Shown here: one piece after another, positions 10,431 through 21,544 of the stretch | Layout of the letters: every line of letters starts with the position of its first letter | How positions within the stretch are numbered: the first letter of the stretch is position 1 | Source of the DNA: Anisus vortex | Taxonomy: Eukaryota > Mollusca > Gastropoda > Planorbidae | Assembly (NCBI GenBank): GCA_949126835.1 | Contig: OX421495.1 | Location: forward strand, 26,457,329 to 26,521,328 | DNA length: 64,000 bases | Direction of reading: 5' to 3' | Made by a program: the position numbers and the translations under genes | The notes under the pieces: generated by a model | What the model saw: only the letters and a program-made list of their open reading frames with translations | Database searches by the model: none | What the model was told of the DNA's origin: nothing

Positions 10431-11286
10431 TTCTCGTGTCCTTTGCAAGGTTTAAATTCCAAAATGTTCACATAGGTTATTTGTTTTAAGCCCACATGTA
10501 TTTTTCGCCTCTGCTAATAACATAGCATAAAAAGGTTAGCTCAGATAATAACTGAGTGAATAAAAGAATAAGATATTTAATTAGTGCACGACTGCAATTT
10601 ATTACCAGGAAGTAAATTGTTGGCCATGATAGACGATTGACACATTATTTTTAACATTTACCAGTTGGACAGAGTCACATGTTAATATAAGAACTCTTTG
10701 TCTACTAAAATACAGAATCCCGCTCTAATGAATGCTAATAATAAAAGCGTCTTATATTAAGAAGTCCCATGAAAACATATTCTTTTTTAGATCAAATTAT
10801 TGTCAGGGTTAAGCAAGCAGTGGGTCAACAGTTTCATTTGGTCAAGGAGTACAGGTCCAGCTCATTACCAGACATTCCCCCCACAACAATGTTAATATAA
10901 TATCATAGCTGCAATGGTAGACTTAGACGAAACATCGAGACCAGAGAACAGACACATTTATCTGTTGTTGTTTTTTTGTATCTGCATTTGGAGCCGAGAA
11001 CACATAGACATTCATTCTTAGTTTAATCCCGAATTGCGCCATTGGGGAAACGCCTTCTCGTTAATCCCGATTTCCGTCAGACGCGAGGCGCAACCGAAAC
11101 CAGGGGGGGGGGGGTAAAATAAAAAGTAAATTTAATGTTGGAAAGGATTTCTTTTGTACTTGGAAAGTTTCAAGAAAAGTAACAATATACATTTTGTGTA
11201 AAAAAGAAAATATGTAAGGGTTGTCCACATATAAGGTCATGAATCATAGCGTGTTGGCGCTAAAACGTTTCATGTCACTAAAACAA
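10431..11286. other. Non-coding, nothing recognised
   Basis: Unique-looking AT-rich DNA with a poly-G tract near 11103. No gene seen. Confidence 0.5.
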
Positions 11287-11375
11287 AACATCCAGTGCCA
11301 AAACATCCATTGCCAAAAACATCCAGTGCCAAAACATGCAGTGCCAAAACATCCAGTGCCGAAACGGTCGCGGCC
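11287..11375. repeat. 15-bp tandem repeat, 5-6 units
   Basis: Unit CATCCAGTGCCAAAA, ending in GCCGAAACGGTCGCGGCC. The rhythm and GCC-AAAAC-T wording resemble the 15-bp terminal units of the element at 20545-21250, so this may be an isolated end of that family. Confidence 0.75.
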
Positions 11376-11954
11376 AATACGGCGGCCACTTACCTCCAGA
11401 TCTCTCTTTACCACAAGTTTGTTTCTTTCAAAAAACAATACAGACGACTAGACACGTACCGCCTTCTAGTTTTTTTTTTTGAAGTAACATTTTGGTGGTT
11501 TCGAACGACTGCAAAAAAAAAAGCTAATTCGCTACAAAGTTTATTTATAAGTAAAACAATATAAGCGGAACCAACTTCTTCGAAATATTAATTGAATGAA
11601 GCCCAGCCTCCCCCCTTCCCTCCCTCCCTAGACGAAACTGTCCACAAGAACTTTGCCACACAATTTGAGAGCCAAAATCCGCCATCTTGTTTAGTATTGT
11701 TTTTAATTTTTTCTTATTACGTAACGTTCATGTGGACGACCCTTGGATTTTTTTCTGGATGCGCGCATTTGTGTTTTTTAATCTTATTTTTAATTTTATA
11801 TAACATTTGTTATAGTTTGTTTATTTTGTTTTGTTTTCATATTTTTTTAATTTGATTCAATTTTGTAGTTTGTTTATTTTTCAAATCGAACCTCAACACT
11901 TTGTTTGATAAAAAACAAACGTCCGTAGCAGGCCGTAATGTCAGCCTTTTAGTT
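11376..11954. other. Non-coding, nothing recognised
   Basis: AT-rich; frames here are Phe/Leu-rich translations of T-rich DNA without recognisable motifs. Confidence 0.5.
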
Positions 11955-12020
11955 AGTTTACACTTACAGTTTACACTTACAGTTTACACTTACAGTTTAC
12001 ACTTACAGTTTACACTTACA
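11955..12020. repeat. 13-bp tandem repeat, 5 units
   Basis: Unit AGTTTACACTTAC, five nearly perfect copies. Confidence 0.95.
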
Positions 12021-12297
12021 GCTTCACGACTTTCTGACACTGTGGGACACCATAGTGGGTAGGGCTGGACCACCGTGGCGTTGATGCCACAGCAGACGGT
12101 CACTGACCGGATCATCGAGACATTGGTTTCTGTAAGAGAGGAAAAGGAGGGGGGGAGGGCCGGGGAGGCTAATCCGGGGAATTAATTAATCCTTAAAATG
12201 AGAGACAAAAAACTATGACAGAACAACAATGATAATAGACTGAAATAGACTCGTTAATAAAAATGAACTTGATGAATGAGAAAGGTAATGCAAATGT
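12021..12297. other. Short unique spacer
   Basis: GC-richer than its surroundings at 12040-12180, with a purine-rich GGAGGGGGGAGGG stretch. No gene seen. Confidence 0.5.
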
Positions 12298-13885
12298 ATG
12301 ACCCACACACAACACACTCAACGCACACACAACATAGACAAATTACACACAACACACAAAACATATACAACACACACACAACACACAACATATACAGCAC
12401 ACACAACACACACAACATACACACACAACACACACAACATACACAACACACAAAACATATACAGCACACACAACACACACAACATACACACACAACACAC
12501 ACAACATACACACACAACACACACAACATGCACAACACACAAAGCATACACAACATACACAACACGCACAACATATACAGCACACACAACATACACACAC
12601 AGATATACTTAAACCACGCATTAATAAGATTAAACACACACATATACACACACATATACACACCTATACACACATATACACACATATACACACACATATA
12701 CACACATATACACACACATATACACACATATATACATATACACACATATACACACACATATACACACATATACACATATACACACATATACACACATATA
12801 TACATATACACACATATACACACACATATACACACATATACACATATCCACACACATACTCACACACACACACATATATACATATACACACATATACAAA
12901 CACATATACACACATATACACTCACACACACACACACATATACTCACACATATACACACATATACACACATATACACACATATACACACATATACACACA
13001 TATACACATATACACACATATACACACACATATCCACACACATACTCACACACACACACATATATATTCACACATATACACACATATACACACATATACA
13101 CACACATATACACACATATACACATATACACACATATACACACACATATACACACATATATACTCACACACACACATATATATTCACACATATACACACA
13201 TATACACACATATACACACATATACACACCCATATACACACACATATACATATATACTCACACATATACACACATATACACACATATACACATATACACA
13301 CATATACACACATATACACACATATACACACATATACACACATATACACACATATACACACATATACACACATATACACACATATACACACACATATACA
13401 CACATACTCACACATATATACACGCATATATACACACATACTCACACATATACACATATACACACATATACACACATACACACAAAATATATACACACAC
13501 ATATACACACACATATACACACATATACACACATATTCACACATATATACACACATACTCACACATATATACACGCATATATACACACATACTCACACAT
13601 ATACACACATACTCACAAAATATATACACACACATATACACACACATATACACACATACTCACACATATACACATATACACACATATACACACATACACA
13701 CAAAATATATACACACACATACTTACACATATACTCACGCATATACTTACACATATACACACATATATACACACATATACACACATATACACAAACATAG
13801 ACACACATATACACACATATAGGCCTATACATACACACATATACACGTATATATACACACACTTATACACACACTAATACACAAA
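12298..13885. repeat. CA-rich compound satellite, 1.6 kb
   Basis: Two parts. 12298-12600 is (ACACACAAC) with CATA variants; 12640-13885 is dominated by ACACATAT/ACACACATAT units with alternating lengths. All long frames here (His/Thr/Tyr-rich on plus, Cys/Val/Tyr-rich on minus) are consequences of the repeat. Alternating purine-pyrimidine tracts of this length are prone to Z-DNA and slippage. Confidence 0.95.
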
Positions 13886-14204
13886 CACATATTTTGGCAG
13901 ACATACATACAACAAGAGGCTAATGTTTCGAGCCGAACAACAGAAAGAAATAATCTCTCTTTAATCTCACACCCATTAAAACAAAAAGTAATCCTGCCTG
14001 TGATGACGTCATCATTTCATGTGCACCACGTGACCCTATCGCAAAGCCACCCATAAACCTGTCTAAGTAATATTTAAATCTCCCTCTTATCAGACAGAAA
14101 GAAAGCTAAGGTTAATGACCTGTGGAAGTACTACAATTTTGTAGGAATAATTTTCACTTTAAAAGTTTACCTTTTTTTTCTGCTTCAAGTTTGTAATTTT
14201 ATAT
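13886..14204. other. Unique spacer with CRE and E-box motifs
   Basis: Apart from the motif pair at 14001-14032, nothing is recognised. Confidence 0.5.
14001..14032. promoter_or_regulatory. Palindromic CRE plus CACGTG E-box
   Basis: TGATGACGTCATCA (14001-14014) is a perfect 14-bp palindrome containing the full CREB/ATF site; CACGTG follows at 14027-14032. Such pairs occur in animal regulatory DNA, but no promoter or gene is evident beside it, and TGATGACGTCAT also occurs inside the repeats at 0.6 and 2.4 kb. Function is speculative. Confidence 0.3.
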
Positions 14205-14238
14205 TTTATTTTTTATATTACAGACGCGTCTTCTATAC
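14205..14238 (-). mobile_element. LINE-T tail, terminal part (split by hAT)
   Basis: ATTACAGACGCGTCTTCTATAC is the reverse complement of the LINE-T 3' end seen intact at 21545 and 24958. The rest resumes at 16914, after the hAT. Joining the flanks conceptually gives the ordinary order of the family, so the LINE was here first. The last eight bases (14231-14238) are the hAT target duplication. Confidence 0.8.
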
Positions 14239-14303
14239 CAGTAATCGGCAACCTAAGTTTATTGATTTACAGACAATTCAAGTCACTTAAAGTATTAGAC
14301 CAC

Positions 14304-14733
14304 TGGAATGAATTTATATTGAAACTGGACATATCTTACCGTGGAATATGGATTTATATTGAAACTGGACATATCTTACCGTGGAATGGATTTATATTGA
14401 AACTGGACATATCTTACCGTGAAATGTGGATTTATATTGAAACTGGACAGATCTTACCGTGAAATATGGATTTATATTGAAACTGGACATATCTTACCGT
14501 GGAATGGATTTATATTGAAACTGGACATATCTTACCGTGGAATGGATTTATATTGAAACTGGACATATCTTACCGTGGAATGGATTTATATTGAAACTGG
14601 ACATATCTTACCGTGGAATGGATTTATATTGAAACTGGACATATCTTACCGTGGAATGGATTTATATTGAAACTGGACATATCTTACCGTGGAATGGATT
14701 TATATTGAAACTGGACATATCTTACCGTGGAAT
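14304..14733. repeat. 37-bp minisatellite inside transposase sequence
   Basis: About 11-12 units of roughly 37 bp (36-40), core GGATTTATATTGAAACTGGA followed by CATATCTTACCGTGGAAT. The sibling hAT at 44168-44220 has the same sequence once, in its transposase frame (D-H-W-N-G-F-A-L-K-L-D-I-S), so this array grew from a single-copy transposase segment. Confidence 0.92.
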
Positions 14734-14747
14734 CAAAATCAAAACAT

Positions 14748-15178
14748 TTAACTTACTTCCCTAATTTAAGCCATATTAAGATAGATGGTTTTTTTTTTTC
14801 GAAGTACATTGAAGCACACAAAGCGGAGTTTTCTAAACAAAGGCAAGACTTTCAAATTCATTGAATCCTGTTTTCATACCACATCAAACCTGGCAGGCAT
14901 GATCTTACTACAACCTACTTAGATCTGTATCTTTTTTTTTTTATTATTGTAGGAATATGGGCGATTTTATAGTTTTAAACATATTATATGAAAAATGAGC
15001 ATCAAAAAATGCCGATTTGCAGGAAAATCTGGAAGGAATCTGTTTAGGAAAGTCGTCTGCTATTGTCAACTGCCAAGCATTCGGCCAACTTTCAGCTTTT
15101 GGTTCAACTTACACTAGTGAACATATTTTATCGCACATGAAAGCTGTATTAAGCAAACAAAGAGGTCCTTACACTTAA
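14748..15178 (+). pseudogene. hAT transposase remnant, C-terminal part
   Basis: After the minisatellite the sequence follows the sibling at 44230 (AAAACATTTAAC, then S-K-Y-I-E-A-H-K-A-E-F) with frameshifts and stops. A last frame 14999-15178 ends in A-F-G-S-T-Y-T-S-E-H-I-L-S-H-M-K-A-V-L-S-K-Q, which fits the hAT dimerisation-region signature (FGSTY--E--FS-MK---SK-R). Stops interrupt the remainder, and no DDE-type catalytic core is readable. Dead copy, related in pattern to the ZBED5/GTF2IRD2-type hAT transposases. Confidence 0.75.
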
Positions 15179-15599
15179 ACTATTAGATGTGTCTCTATGT
15201 TACATGTACCTGACATTGAACAATTATTATTAGCGAAGACCATTCAAGGACAAGTTGCTCATTAATTAATTGACACAGACTAATTAGATCTACATTCAAA
15301 ATAGTTGTTATGTTCATCGTCCTAAATTAAAGCATAAATTATGTACTTATTTTTCTAAAACAAATGTATTTATTTTCTTATTGTAATAAATGTAAAAGAC
15401 TAATATACTAGCATTATATTATTAATTGTTGTTATTATTACTGTTTAAATTATAAATTCCTTAAATTGACTTGAGCAATTAATGGAGGATATGTTTATTT
15501 ACAAACTAAATGAATGTTATATCTCTAATGTTGAAATGAATGTCATAATGCTGGATTTTTATAAAGAAAAGAATAATTAATAAGTTACATTCATCATTC
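15179..15599. other. Remainder of hAT-1, AT-rich
   Basis: Continues past the transposase stop with traces of the downstream frame, then AT-rich sequence. No separate feature. Confidence 0.5.
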
Positions 15600-15770
15600 T
15601 TATAAGTTTACAGACGTTCCTTCTAGATAGAAGATTATTACGTCCACTAGGCCCAAAACTCCTGCAGGGCGACAGGGATCCGCCGGTTGCAGGGCTAGAA
15701 CCCTCGACATGTCCGTTGGTTTTTTGGTTGACAGTCCGGTGATCTAACCGCAGGACCAGCCGGCTTCATT
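15600..15770 (-). mobile_element. SINE-B: tRNA-like head with LINE-like tail
   Basis: On the minus strand an A-box-like TGGTCCTGCGGTTA (about 15759-15746) and a B-box-like GGGTTCTAGCCC (15703-15692) form a tRNA-derived head. The 3' end reads TGGACGTAATAATCTTCTAT then CTAGAAGGAACGTCTGTAA, closely matching the LINE-T tail (GGACGCAATAATCTTC...GAAGGAGCGTCTGTAA). A SINE ending in its partner LINE's tail is a known arrangement that lets the SINE use that LINE's reverse transcriptase. The insertion lies within hAT-1. Exact 5' limit uncertain. Confidence 0.75.
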
Positions 15771-15902
15771 GACTCCATAGTCTCGGAAGACGATTAGATT
15801 TGCGCTTCTGTGATTTGGCCAGCCCTGCAGAACATTAGTTATGTAATAAAACATAGATAAACATGTTTGGCATCACTAGCATCATATTTGTAGACTTTAA
15901 TG

Positions 15903-16125
15903 TCATAAAAGGGAGATAATGTTACCGTCATGGTATTTCTGTTTCTATCTTTTTTTTTCTTTTATAAAAGATAAATGGTTTACAATTTATAACTTTAAAA
16001 TGATCAAACTGTAAAATATAGTTGAAAATTATATAAATATTATATGACTTAAGAATTTATATGTACATTTATAAGCATTACATTAACTACCCAGTTTGTA
16101 TGATTACTTCTTATCTATTCCCATT
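15903..16125 (-). repeat. Repeat R1, uninterrupted copy (empty Helitron site)
   Basis: Reverse complement of 2770-2918 joined directly to 3355-3420. At the join it reads TTTATCTTTTATAAAAGAAA where the other copy has TTTA, the 436-bp Helitron, then TTTTTTATAAAAG. It shows the pre-insertion state. No coding content. Confidence 0.88.
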
Positions 16126-16218
16126 ATCTATGGTTGCAAATCGATGGGTATTTCGGAATAAAATTATATTTGAGGAATCTCCAGTTAGGCTGAGATGAAA
16201 GTTAAAAAGATCTTAGAA

Positions 16219-16582
16219 CAGGGTCGGGAACCTCCTTGACTGAGAGAGCCAAGGACACTACATATTTTGAAAAGTAATTCTGTGAGAGCCATACAATATG
16301 TTTAAAAATACAAATTCAAGAAAATTTCCCTTTAATTACAATGAATGCAGGGTTGCTATTTTTCAGTCTTTTAGGTCAGTGGAGTTTATCTCCTTTACCA
16401 CTGATGCTGAGCTGCAGTAGACTTTAGCTCATTTGTAGAATAAAATATTGATATGCAATTAATATGTAGATCAAAGGAGTCTAAAGAAACATTTTTTTTA
16501 TAATCGAACATTTGTCTGCGAGCCAGATGCAGCCATCAATAGAGCCACATCTGGCTCGCGAGCCATAGGTTCCCGACCCCTG
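16219..16582. mobile_element. hAT MITE family 2, 364 bp
   Basis: Ends CAGGGTCGGGAACCT and AGGTTCCCGACCCCTG are inverted repeats. Flanks are TCTTAGAA (16211-16218) and TTTTAGAA (16583-16590), an 8-bp duplication with one change. The interior has an inner inverted motif (CTGGCTCGCGAGCCATAGG) and no coding frame. A second copy lies at 52362-52724. Confidence 0.9.
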
Positions 16583-16905
16583 TTTTAGAAGGTAATAGAA
16601 TTTATAATCTAGACAACTAAATGAACATTTTTAAATATTAACAATTGTTGTGAAAGTTAAGTAATAAAATTATGTATTTAACAATAAATGAAAATGTAAA
16701 AAATATTTTAAAACGCTTTAACAATATCCTCTATTACGTACTTTTATTTGGTCTTGTCTTGCTACGGCGCTAAATAAATTATCTTATACAATAAAATAAA
16801 ATTATAATATAATAATAGAGCAGGTTGAGTTTCAGGCTGTTGACACGCTGAATGGTTTAGATATCCTAGTTTGGCACACTATTAGCAAAAGGTTGCCGAC
16901 CTCTG

Positions 16906-17060
16906 TTGTATACAGACGATTATTGCGCTCTAGCTCTTCACGCGGTTTGAATCTAGACTTGCATTTTCATTAGGGTTTTAGATGGTGTTGAGTTTTTAAT
17001 ATTCCTGAGATTGTTCAGCTAACCCATTCCATGCCCGGGTGTAGAAAGACAATTTATATC
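16906..17060 (-). mobile_element. LINE-T tail, upstream part (split by hAT)
   Basis: Resumes the LINE-T copy begun at 14205. Minus-strand translation gives F-Y-T-R-A-W-N-G-L-A-E-Q, then K-L-N-T-I, N-P-N-E-N-A, parallel to the copies at 21.6, 22.3 and 37.2 kb. The W-N-G-L-(P/A)-E motif resembles the end of ORF2 in CR1/Jockey-like LINEs. Broken by stops. Confidence 0.75.
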
Positions 17061-17096
17061 AATTTGTTATTTGAAATGACTTTGTTACTTGTTGCG

Positions 17097-19565
17097 ATGT
17101 ACGTAGTCCTATGTACGTAGACCTATGTACGTAGACCTATGTACGTAGGCCTATGTACGTACACCTATGTACGTACACCTATGTACGTAGACCTATGTAT
17201 GTAGTCCTATTTACGTAGTCCTATGTACGTAGACCTATGTACGTAGTCCTATGTACGTAGACCTATGTACGTAGACTTATGTACGCAGTCCTATGTACGT
17301 AGTCCTATGTACGTAGACCTATTTACGTAGACCTATGTACGTAGACCTATGTACGTAGACCTATGTGCGTAGACCTATGTACGTAGGCCTATGTACGTAG
17401 ATCTATGTACGTAGACCTATGTACTTAGACCTATGTACGTAAACCTATGTACGTACGTAGACCTATGTACGTAGATCTATGTACGTATGTAGACCTATGT
17501 ATGTAGTCCTATGTACGTAGACCTATGTACGTTGACCTATTTACGTTGACCTATTACGTAGACATATGTACGTAGATCTATGTACGTAGACCTATGTACT
17601 TAGACCTATGTACGTAAACCTATGTACGTACGTAGACCTATGTACGTAGATCTATGTACGTACGTAAACCTATGTACGTAGTTATATGTACGTAGACCTA
17701 TGTACGTAGACCTATGTACGTAGACCTATGTACGTAGACCTATGTACGTAGACATATGTACGTAGAGCTATGTACGTAGTCCTTTGTAAGTAGACCAGTG
17801 TACGTAGACCAATGTACGTACGTAGACCTATGTACGTACGTAGACCTATGTACGTAGATCTATGTACGTAGACCTATGTACTTAGACCTATGTACGTAAA
17901 CCTATGTACGTACGTAGACCTTTGTACGTAGATCTATGTACGTACGTAGACCTATGTACGTAGTCCTATGTACGTAGACCTATGTACGTTGACCTATTTA
18001 CGTTGACCTATTACGTAGACCTATGTACGTAAACCTATGTACGTACTTATATGTACGTAGACCTATGTACGTAGTCGTATGTTGGTAGACGTGTGTACGT
18101 AGGCATATGTACGTAGACCTATGTACGTAGACCTATGTACGTAGACCTATGTACGTAGACCTATGTACGTAGACCTATGTACGTAGAGCTATGTACGTAG
18201 TCGTTTGTACGTAGGCCAGTGTACGTAGAGCAATGTACGTAGACCATTGTACGTAGACCTATGTACGTAGACATATGTACGTAGATTTATGTACGTAGAG
18301 CTATGTACGTAGTCCTTTGTACGTAGGCCAGTGTACGTAGACCTATGTAGGTAGACCTATATACGTAAACATATGTACGTAGACCTATGTACGTAGACCT
18401 ATGTACGTAGTCCCATGTACGTAGACCTATGTACGTAGACCTATGTACGTTGGCCTATGTACGTAGACCTATGTACGTAGACCTATATACGTAAACATAT
18501 GTACGTAGACCTATGTACGTAGACCTATGTACGTAGTCCCATGTACGTAGACCTATGTACGTTGGCCTATGTACGTAGACCTATGTACGTAGACCTATGT
18601 ACGTAGACCTATGTACGTAGACCTATGTACGTAAACCTATGTACGTAGGCCAGTGTACGTAGACTTATGTACGTTGGCCTATGTACGTAGACCTATGTAC
18701 GTTGGCCTATGTACGTAGACCTATGTACGTAGACCTATGTACGTAAACCTATGTACGTAGACCTATGTACGTAAACCTATGTACGTAGACCTATGTACGT
18801 AGACCTATGTACGTAAACCTATGTACGTAGGCCAGTGTACGTAGACTTATGTACGTTGGCCTATGTACGTAGACCTATGTACGTAGACCTATGTACGTAG
18901 ACCTATGTACGTAGACCTATGTACGTAAACCTATGTACGTAGACCTATGTACGTAAACCTATGTACGTAGGCCAGTGTACGTAGACCTATGTACGTTGGC
19001 CTATGTACGTAGACCAATGTACGTAGACCATTGTACGTAGACCTATGTACGTAGCCATATGTACGTAGATTTTTGTACGTAGAGCTATGTACGTAGTCCT
19101 TTGTACGTAGACCTATGTACGTAGACCTATGTACGTAGTCCCATGTACGTAGACCTATGTACGTTGGCCTATGTACGTAGACCTATGTACGTAGACCTAT
19201 GTACGTAGTCCTATGTACGTAGACCTATGTACGTAGACCTATGTACATAAACCTATGTACGTAGGCCAGTGTACGTAGACCTATGTACGTAGACCTATGT
19301 ACGTAGACCTATGTACGTAGACCTATTTACGTAGACCTATGTACGTAGACCTATGTACGTAGACCTATGTACGTAGACCTATTTACGTAGACCTATGTAC
19401 GTAGACCTATGTACGTAGACCTATGTACGTAGACCTATGTACGTAGACCTATGTACGTAGACCTATGTACGTAGACCTATGTACGTAGACCTATGTACGT
19501 AGGCCAGTGTACGTAGACCTATGTACGTAGACCTATGTACGTAGACCTATGTACGTAGACCTATT
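17097..19565. repeat. 14-bp satellite, about 175 units
   Basis: Consensus TACGTAGACCTATG. Each unit contains the self-complementary TACGTA and one CpG. Variants (TAGTCCTATG, TAAACCTATG, TTGGCCTATG, GGCCAGTG, TACGTACGTAG) recur in fixed orders, so longer blocks have been duplicated: a CTTAG variant with its neighbours recurs near 17421, 17597 and 17878, and a block with TATATACGTAAACATATG recurs near 18355 and 18483. The distal end (19260-19560) is the most homogeneous. No frame is kept open and no gene is implied. Confidence 0.97.
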
Positions 19566-19910
19566 TTGACATTGAATCATGAAGAGAAATTAGACAAGGA
19601 AACTCTTAGGAAACAGTGTATATATAATTAATTTGGTTTCTTCTCCAGTCAACCAGGCTACAGATCAGTTTTCTCTCTGACAGACAAACATGTTGATGTG
19701 TCAATATTTTATGTAGTTCTTGTGTTGTTGCTGTTGTGGATTGTACAGGTTATGGTAGGCTGTGGAGAGGAAATAATGCATACATGTGATTGGCTAGCTA
19801 TGGTCATTCATGAAGGCTGTCATGTTACAGTGAACACTCTCTCACTGACATTAAGTAAACTGACTTCTGAAACTATTTTTGGTATTGGCAATGTCCAGAA
19901 ACTTTAGTCT
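19566..19910. other. Unique spacer
   Basis: Contains a 69-codon frame at 19698-19907 (ATG start, hydrophobic first 15 residues) without a recognisable motif. I do not call it a gene. Confidence 0.45.
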
Positions 19911-20321
19911 TAAGTAACAACACACCTGATTGAGTAGCAATGCCCCTGGTTAAGTAACAATGCACCTGATTAAGTAACAAAGCGCCTGATTAAGTAACAA
20001 TGCACTTGATTAAGTAGCAATGCACCTGATTAAGTAACAATGCACCTGATTAAGTAACAATGCACCTGATTATGTGATCATCCGATTAAGTAAAAATGCA
20101 CCTGATTAAGTCGCAATGCATCTGATTGTGTAACAATGCACCTGATTATGTGATCATCCGATTAAGTAAAAATGCACCTGATTAAGTCGTAATGCACCTG
20201 ATTAAGTAACAATGCACCTGATTAAGTAACAATGCACCTGATTATGTGATCATCCGATTAAGTAAAAATGCACCTGATTAAGTAGCAATCCACCTGATTA
20301 ATTAAAAATGCACCTGATTAA
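19911..20321. repeat. 20-bp minisatellite, about 20 units
   Basis: Unit TAAGTAACAATGCACCTGAT with frequent variants. A longer variant block (TATGTGATCATCCGATTAAG) recurs at about 20072, 20146 and 20234, showing higher-order copying. Confidence 0.92.
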
Positions 20322-20544
20322 AGATGGCTGGTCTGTAACAAATTTAGTTACTCAATGTATATCATTGTCTTAATACTCCACATTTAAACATCCAAGTCCA
20401 TACTGATCTAATGCCGACCAGCAGTGGTCAAGATCTGCTAGCAGAGATAAAACACATAATACTAATCCTCCCTCCTCCCCCACTCACTCAAAGGAATTTT
20501 ATTTCGCACGTAGTACTTTTTGTTCAAGACTCTGGGTCCAATTT
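20322..20544. other. Short unique spacer
   Basis: Nothing recognised. The 95-codon frame starting at 20411 runs into the next element's terminal repeats. Confidence 0.5.
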
Positions 20545-21250
20545 TTCGGTACGTGACGTTTTGGCGCAGACGTTTTGGCGCGGGACATATTGGCGCGAGC
20601 CGTTTTGGCGCGGGACGTTTTGGCGCGAGGAAATAATTAAGGAAAACATTTATTTTTGTTGTTGTATAATAAATGAAACTAATAAAAGGCCTAAATAATA
20701 ATAATTTAAAACGATGTACTTTAATGCATTTATAGGACTATTAAACTTTAAAAACTTTGTTTTTTTATATATGCATAAAGACTTATGTATCTATTTATGG
20801 GCATAAAATACTTATCTATCTATTTAGGCCTATCTATTTATATATATGTCGGCTTAATAAGGAAGTTTTTTTGTTTTTTTTTATTCAACCCCTAGATTGT
20901 TAGGCCTAAGCTTATATGGCGAAAGTTACGCGTGCTAGTCGTTCAACAAAATTCTAATAACAACTGTATGTATATAAGCCACTAAGAAAGGTTTAGTCCT
21001 CATATCAATAAATATATTGTGAGTTGCCAAGCACACATAAAGTGATTTAGCAAGTTCATTGGATTACTGTTACCCTTTCAATATTTATTCAAGTGTTACT
21101 GTGCATTTATTATACAAAACATATTGTTTTCCTCAAATAAAGTTATTAAGTTTATTTGATTAAATGATGTGATGTATTTTTAGTCCGTCGCGCCAAAACG
21201 TCCTGCGCCAAAACGGCTGCGCCCAAACGTCCTGCTTCGCCAATTTTTCG
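20545..21250. mobile_element. Probable foldback element with 15-bp terminal units
   Basis: The left side has five units of the type GACGTTTTGGCGCGG (about 20556-20632). The right side has three to four in inverted orientation (GCGCCAAAACGTCCT, about 21187-21236). Outside these lie CAATTTTTCGG on the left and GCCAATTTTTCG on the right. The interior of about 550 bp is AT-rich and non-coding. Arrays of short repeats as long inverted termini are typical of foldback-type DNA transposons. Exact ends and target duplication were not found. Confidence 0.6.
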
Positions 21251-21544
21251 CCCCCCCCCCCCCCCCGCCCCCATTAAATTTAAATGAGACACGGGATCAA
21301 ATGACATTCACAAGAAGTAAGATGCGACAGAAGAACAAAAAGGGGGGGGGGGGATTATGGAGCCATTTTGAATAAGGGTGTTACAGACGGCTGATGGACA
21401 CTCAGCCAAGACTTCACACATAAGCACCAACAGTAGGTTAGAGTTTAAGGTCATGATGACCGCGGATGATAAAGATGAAGAATAGAAAAAAAAACTTTGT
21501 TTTCAGTTCAGGCCTTTATTATAGTTTGTATGTTTCTATGTTGT
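21251..21544. other. Spacer with poly-C and poly-G runs
   Basis: A long C run (about 21250-21266) and a G run (about 21342-21353) lie 80 bp apart. No gene. Confidence 0.6.

Larger units (their letters stand above)
14239..16905 (+). mobile_element. hAT-1 transposon relic, 2.67 kb with inserts
   Basis: Ends are CAGTAATCGGCAACCT (14239) and AGGTTGCCGACCTCTG (to 16905), inverted with about 13 of 16 matching. Flanking 8-bp duplications are TTCTATAC (14231-14238) and TTGTATAC (16906-16913), 7 of 8, as for hAT elements. It contains decayed transposase sequence and was itself invaded by a SINE (15600-15770), repeat R1 (15903-16125) and a hAT MITE (16219-16582). The last 300 bp align with the right end of the shorter sibling at 43684-44688. 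An internal deletion joins the left end directly to the middle of the transposase. Confidence 0.88.

Noticed and set aside
12254..13877. 533-codon His/Thr-rich plus frame and Cys/Val-rich minus frames
   Set aside because: Direct translation of CA/CATA microsatellite in many frames at once.
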